Of a stretch of DNA of 64,000 nt, positions 62,215-64,000 are shown one piece after another. The notes beneath the pieces are model-generated. The model was not told the DNA's origin and did not search any database. It saw only the letters and a list, made by a program, of their open reading frames with translations. Each line of letters begins with the position of its first letter. Position 1 is the stretch's first letter. The DNA is taken from the NCBI GenBank assembly GCA_033961575.1, contig CM066740.1, positions 88,395,117 through 88,459,116 of the forward strand, written 5' to 3'. The stretch comes from Aselliscus stoliczkanus (Eukaryota; Chordata; Mammalia; Chiroptera; Hipposideridae). Position numbers and translations under genes: made by a program.

Positions 62215-63620
62215 CATTAATTCATTCAACGAATACTTATTCAGCACTTTCTAAGTATCAGGCATTATTCTAGAAATTGTGAATAAAGTCATAAAGAATA
62301 TAAGCAAAAATTCTTCCTCCTTATGGAGCTTACATTTGAGTGGGAAAAGACAGACAAGAAAGAAAGTACAAGAAGTATATAGTATGTTGTTTGGTAAGGG
62401 CTATCACAGGGAAAAAAAGACAGAAATATGAGGGCCTAGCCAAGGGAAAGAACTAGGTAAACTCTGCTTTTAATGAGGAAGTCACAGAAATAACCACTGA
62501 GAAGATGATATCTGAGCAAAGGCCTAAAGCGGGGGAGGGGTCAGCCAGGCAGATAACTGGGGAATGAACATCCTAGATGGGAGACCCAGCAAGTGCAAAG
62601 GCCCTGAGGCAGGAACAGGCTGGTTTCTGGACAAAGAGTAAGTAGGCCCACGTGGACTGGTGAGAGTCATTATGTCACAGGTGATAGGCGAAGACCAGCT
62701 AGGGTCTGATGGGCCATTACGAGAACTTTGATTTGTACTGGGAGTGATAGTATGCCATTGGAGTGGTTGGTTCTGACTGCCAGGTGATGGTTCTGACTGC
62801 CAGGTGGAGAGGAGGCTGGGTCTGTGAGGTGCAGAGGCTCGGCTGGGCTGGGGGAGGTGAGGGCTGAAGAAGCAAGACAGTTAGCATGGGGGCTAGTACA
62901 AAAATTCAGGCAAAAGATGATGGCGACTTGGTCCAGATGGAGTAATAATGGAGGTGACGAAAAGCAACAAGGTTCAAGGTATTCTTTGAAGAGCCAAGAT
63001 TTGCTGGCAAGTATATATGTAATCTAGGAGGGAGAAGGGAGTTGGAGCTTTTGGTGGGAATAACAGGAAGGACAAAGTGAAATGTGGAAATGTGAGAAAC
63101 TGAGATGAAATACTTTTTGTGGGGAAAGATCTAGAGTTTGGTTTTGCATATGTTATGTTTGAGGAGCCAATGGGACACTTCCTTTCAGGGAGTTTGTGGT
63201 AAGGACACAAAGAAAGAGAGAATTTGCCTGAGAGTGAGATGAGGTCAAGATGGTCACTTTTAAAGGACTGATTAGGATCACACGATCCAGGCAGAAAACG
63301 ATCCAGGTGAAGCTCAAGTGGTGGCCTTCAGGTCACTGACAGGGAGTGGCCAGCACAAGACACCGAGAGAGGCCGGAGCCGCACCAGCCAGAGGAGCAGC
63401 CTCCCTCGGGAGTCACACAGGGCATTCGAGGTGCCAGTGGAGGCCCTGTGGTCACAGGGATGGAGAAGAGGGGTGAATTTAGACACATGCAGGAGACAAA
63501 TCAACAGCACCTGGTTGAAATGCCATAAGCACAGGAATCTGAGGTAAGTCCCAACGTCAAACTCAGAGGCGTGAAGGTTCGTCAATTTATTTAGAAAAAA
63601 GAGCAGGGAAAGCAGTTCAT
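62215..63620 (-). mobile_element. L2 LINE relic, antisense, long copy
   Basis: Begins at the inverted 3' terminus (TTCATTCAACGAATACTTAT), then CTTATGGAGCTTACATTTG, GTGCAAAGGCCCTGAGGC, CAGGCAAAAGATGATGGC and GCATATGTTATGTTTGAGG follow in order over 1.2 kb. A 20-bp tandem duplication (GGTTCTGACTGCCAGGTG units) sits at 62769-62808. Not coding on either strand. Confidence 0.75.
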
Positions 63621-63799
63621 TCTTGATTGTTCTAATGAATGTTTCTTTCAACTCGGGGGAACATGGTGGAATATTTTAAATGGAACGTAATGCTAGATGT
63701 AATGCTAGAATGCCTAAAGAAGGAAGGAGAGCCTTTAGAAACTATTGTATTTATGTATGGTGGCATAACGGCGAAGTATCTAAAAGGAGAGACTGCCAA

Positions 63800-63910
63800 A
63801 TATTTAGAGTAGTTATCTCTGGGTGGTGGGGTTTCCAGTGACTTTCTTTGACTTTTTTTTCTTTCTTTCTGTCTACAAAGTTCTAATTATCGTGTTTTAT
63901 TTCACAACTT
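63800..63910 (+). mobile_element. L1M 3'-end fragment
   Basis: Contains GTTATCTCTGGGTGGTGGG and TACAAAGTTCTAATTATCGTG, the usual final segment of L1M elements. Confidence 0.5.
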
Positions 63911-64000
63911 AAAAATCAAAAGATCAGTTTTGTTCCTCTAGAAGGAAAATTGGAAGTGGCAACGAAGAATCTATGAGGTGATTTACAGTTGATCAAACGC

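Larger units (their letters stand above)
56900..64000 (+). other. CNTNAP2: CNTNAP2 intron, 5' part, downstream of exon C
   Basis: Intron sequence after the GTAAGG donor; the next exon lies beyond the window. The first 240 nt stay open in the exon C frame and are followed by an AATAAA hexamer at 57231. 57245-57890, 58845-59170 and 60930-61430 show no gene or named repeat. The rest is dominated by a long SINE, MIR fragments and L2 copies in both orientations. Confidence 0.85.

Overview
The window looks like mammalian intronic DNA carrying three internal exons of one gene on the plus strand. The exons (7831-8049, 26642-26878, 56663-56899) encode 231 codons that join without a gap. They cover the end of a laminin G domain, an EGF-like module and the start of the next laminin G domain of a neurexin-superfamily protein. 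The residues match CNTNAP2 (CASPR2) better than its paralogues as I remember them. By domain position they should be about exons 18-20 of the 24 human exons; that numbering is inferred.

The host is most likely a bat (moderate confidence). Several tRNA-derived SINEs begin with GGCCGG and carry a GGTTCGGATCC-type B box. The long copies end in a tail that resembles bat VES-type SINEs. A minus-strand L1 3' end at 37541-37940 has the form I associate with bat genomes. Ancient L2, MIR, L1M, MaLR-like and hAT-like relics are those shared by placental mammals. No bacterial, plasmid or phage features are present.

Layout: 1-7830 is the 3' part of an intron (an LTR-like relic, a minus L2 split by a long SINE, MER5/MIR relics). 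8050-26641 is a complete 18.6 kb intron (dimeric SINE, plus-strand L2, minus L1M split by a hAT-like element, MaLR-like LTR, L1M with two nested SINEs). 26879-56662 is a complete 29.8 kb intron (minus SINE, large GA/CT tracts, GATA/GGAT microsatellite, L1M, young L1 end, MaLR-like LTRs, L2 copies in both orientations). 56900-64000 is the 5' part of a further intron (long SINE, MIR, several L2 copies). All three exons are phase 1 at both ends, so any one, or all of them together, can be lost without a frameshift.

No other protein-coding gene, tRNA, rRNA or CRISPR array is supported; the remaining ORFs look like chance or repeat-derived ORFs. The most interesting leftovers are a perfect 11-bp inverted repeat with a GAAA loop (22221-22246), a dispersed ~215-bp homologous pair (32287-32502 and 38049-38262), a G-rich tandem duplication (27225-27303), the composite and dimeric SINE structures, an open reading continuation past the third exon that leads toward an AATAAA, and several repeat-free AT-rich blocks that could be conserved enhancers.
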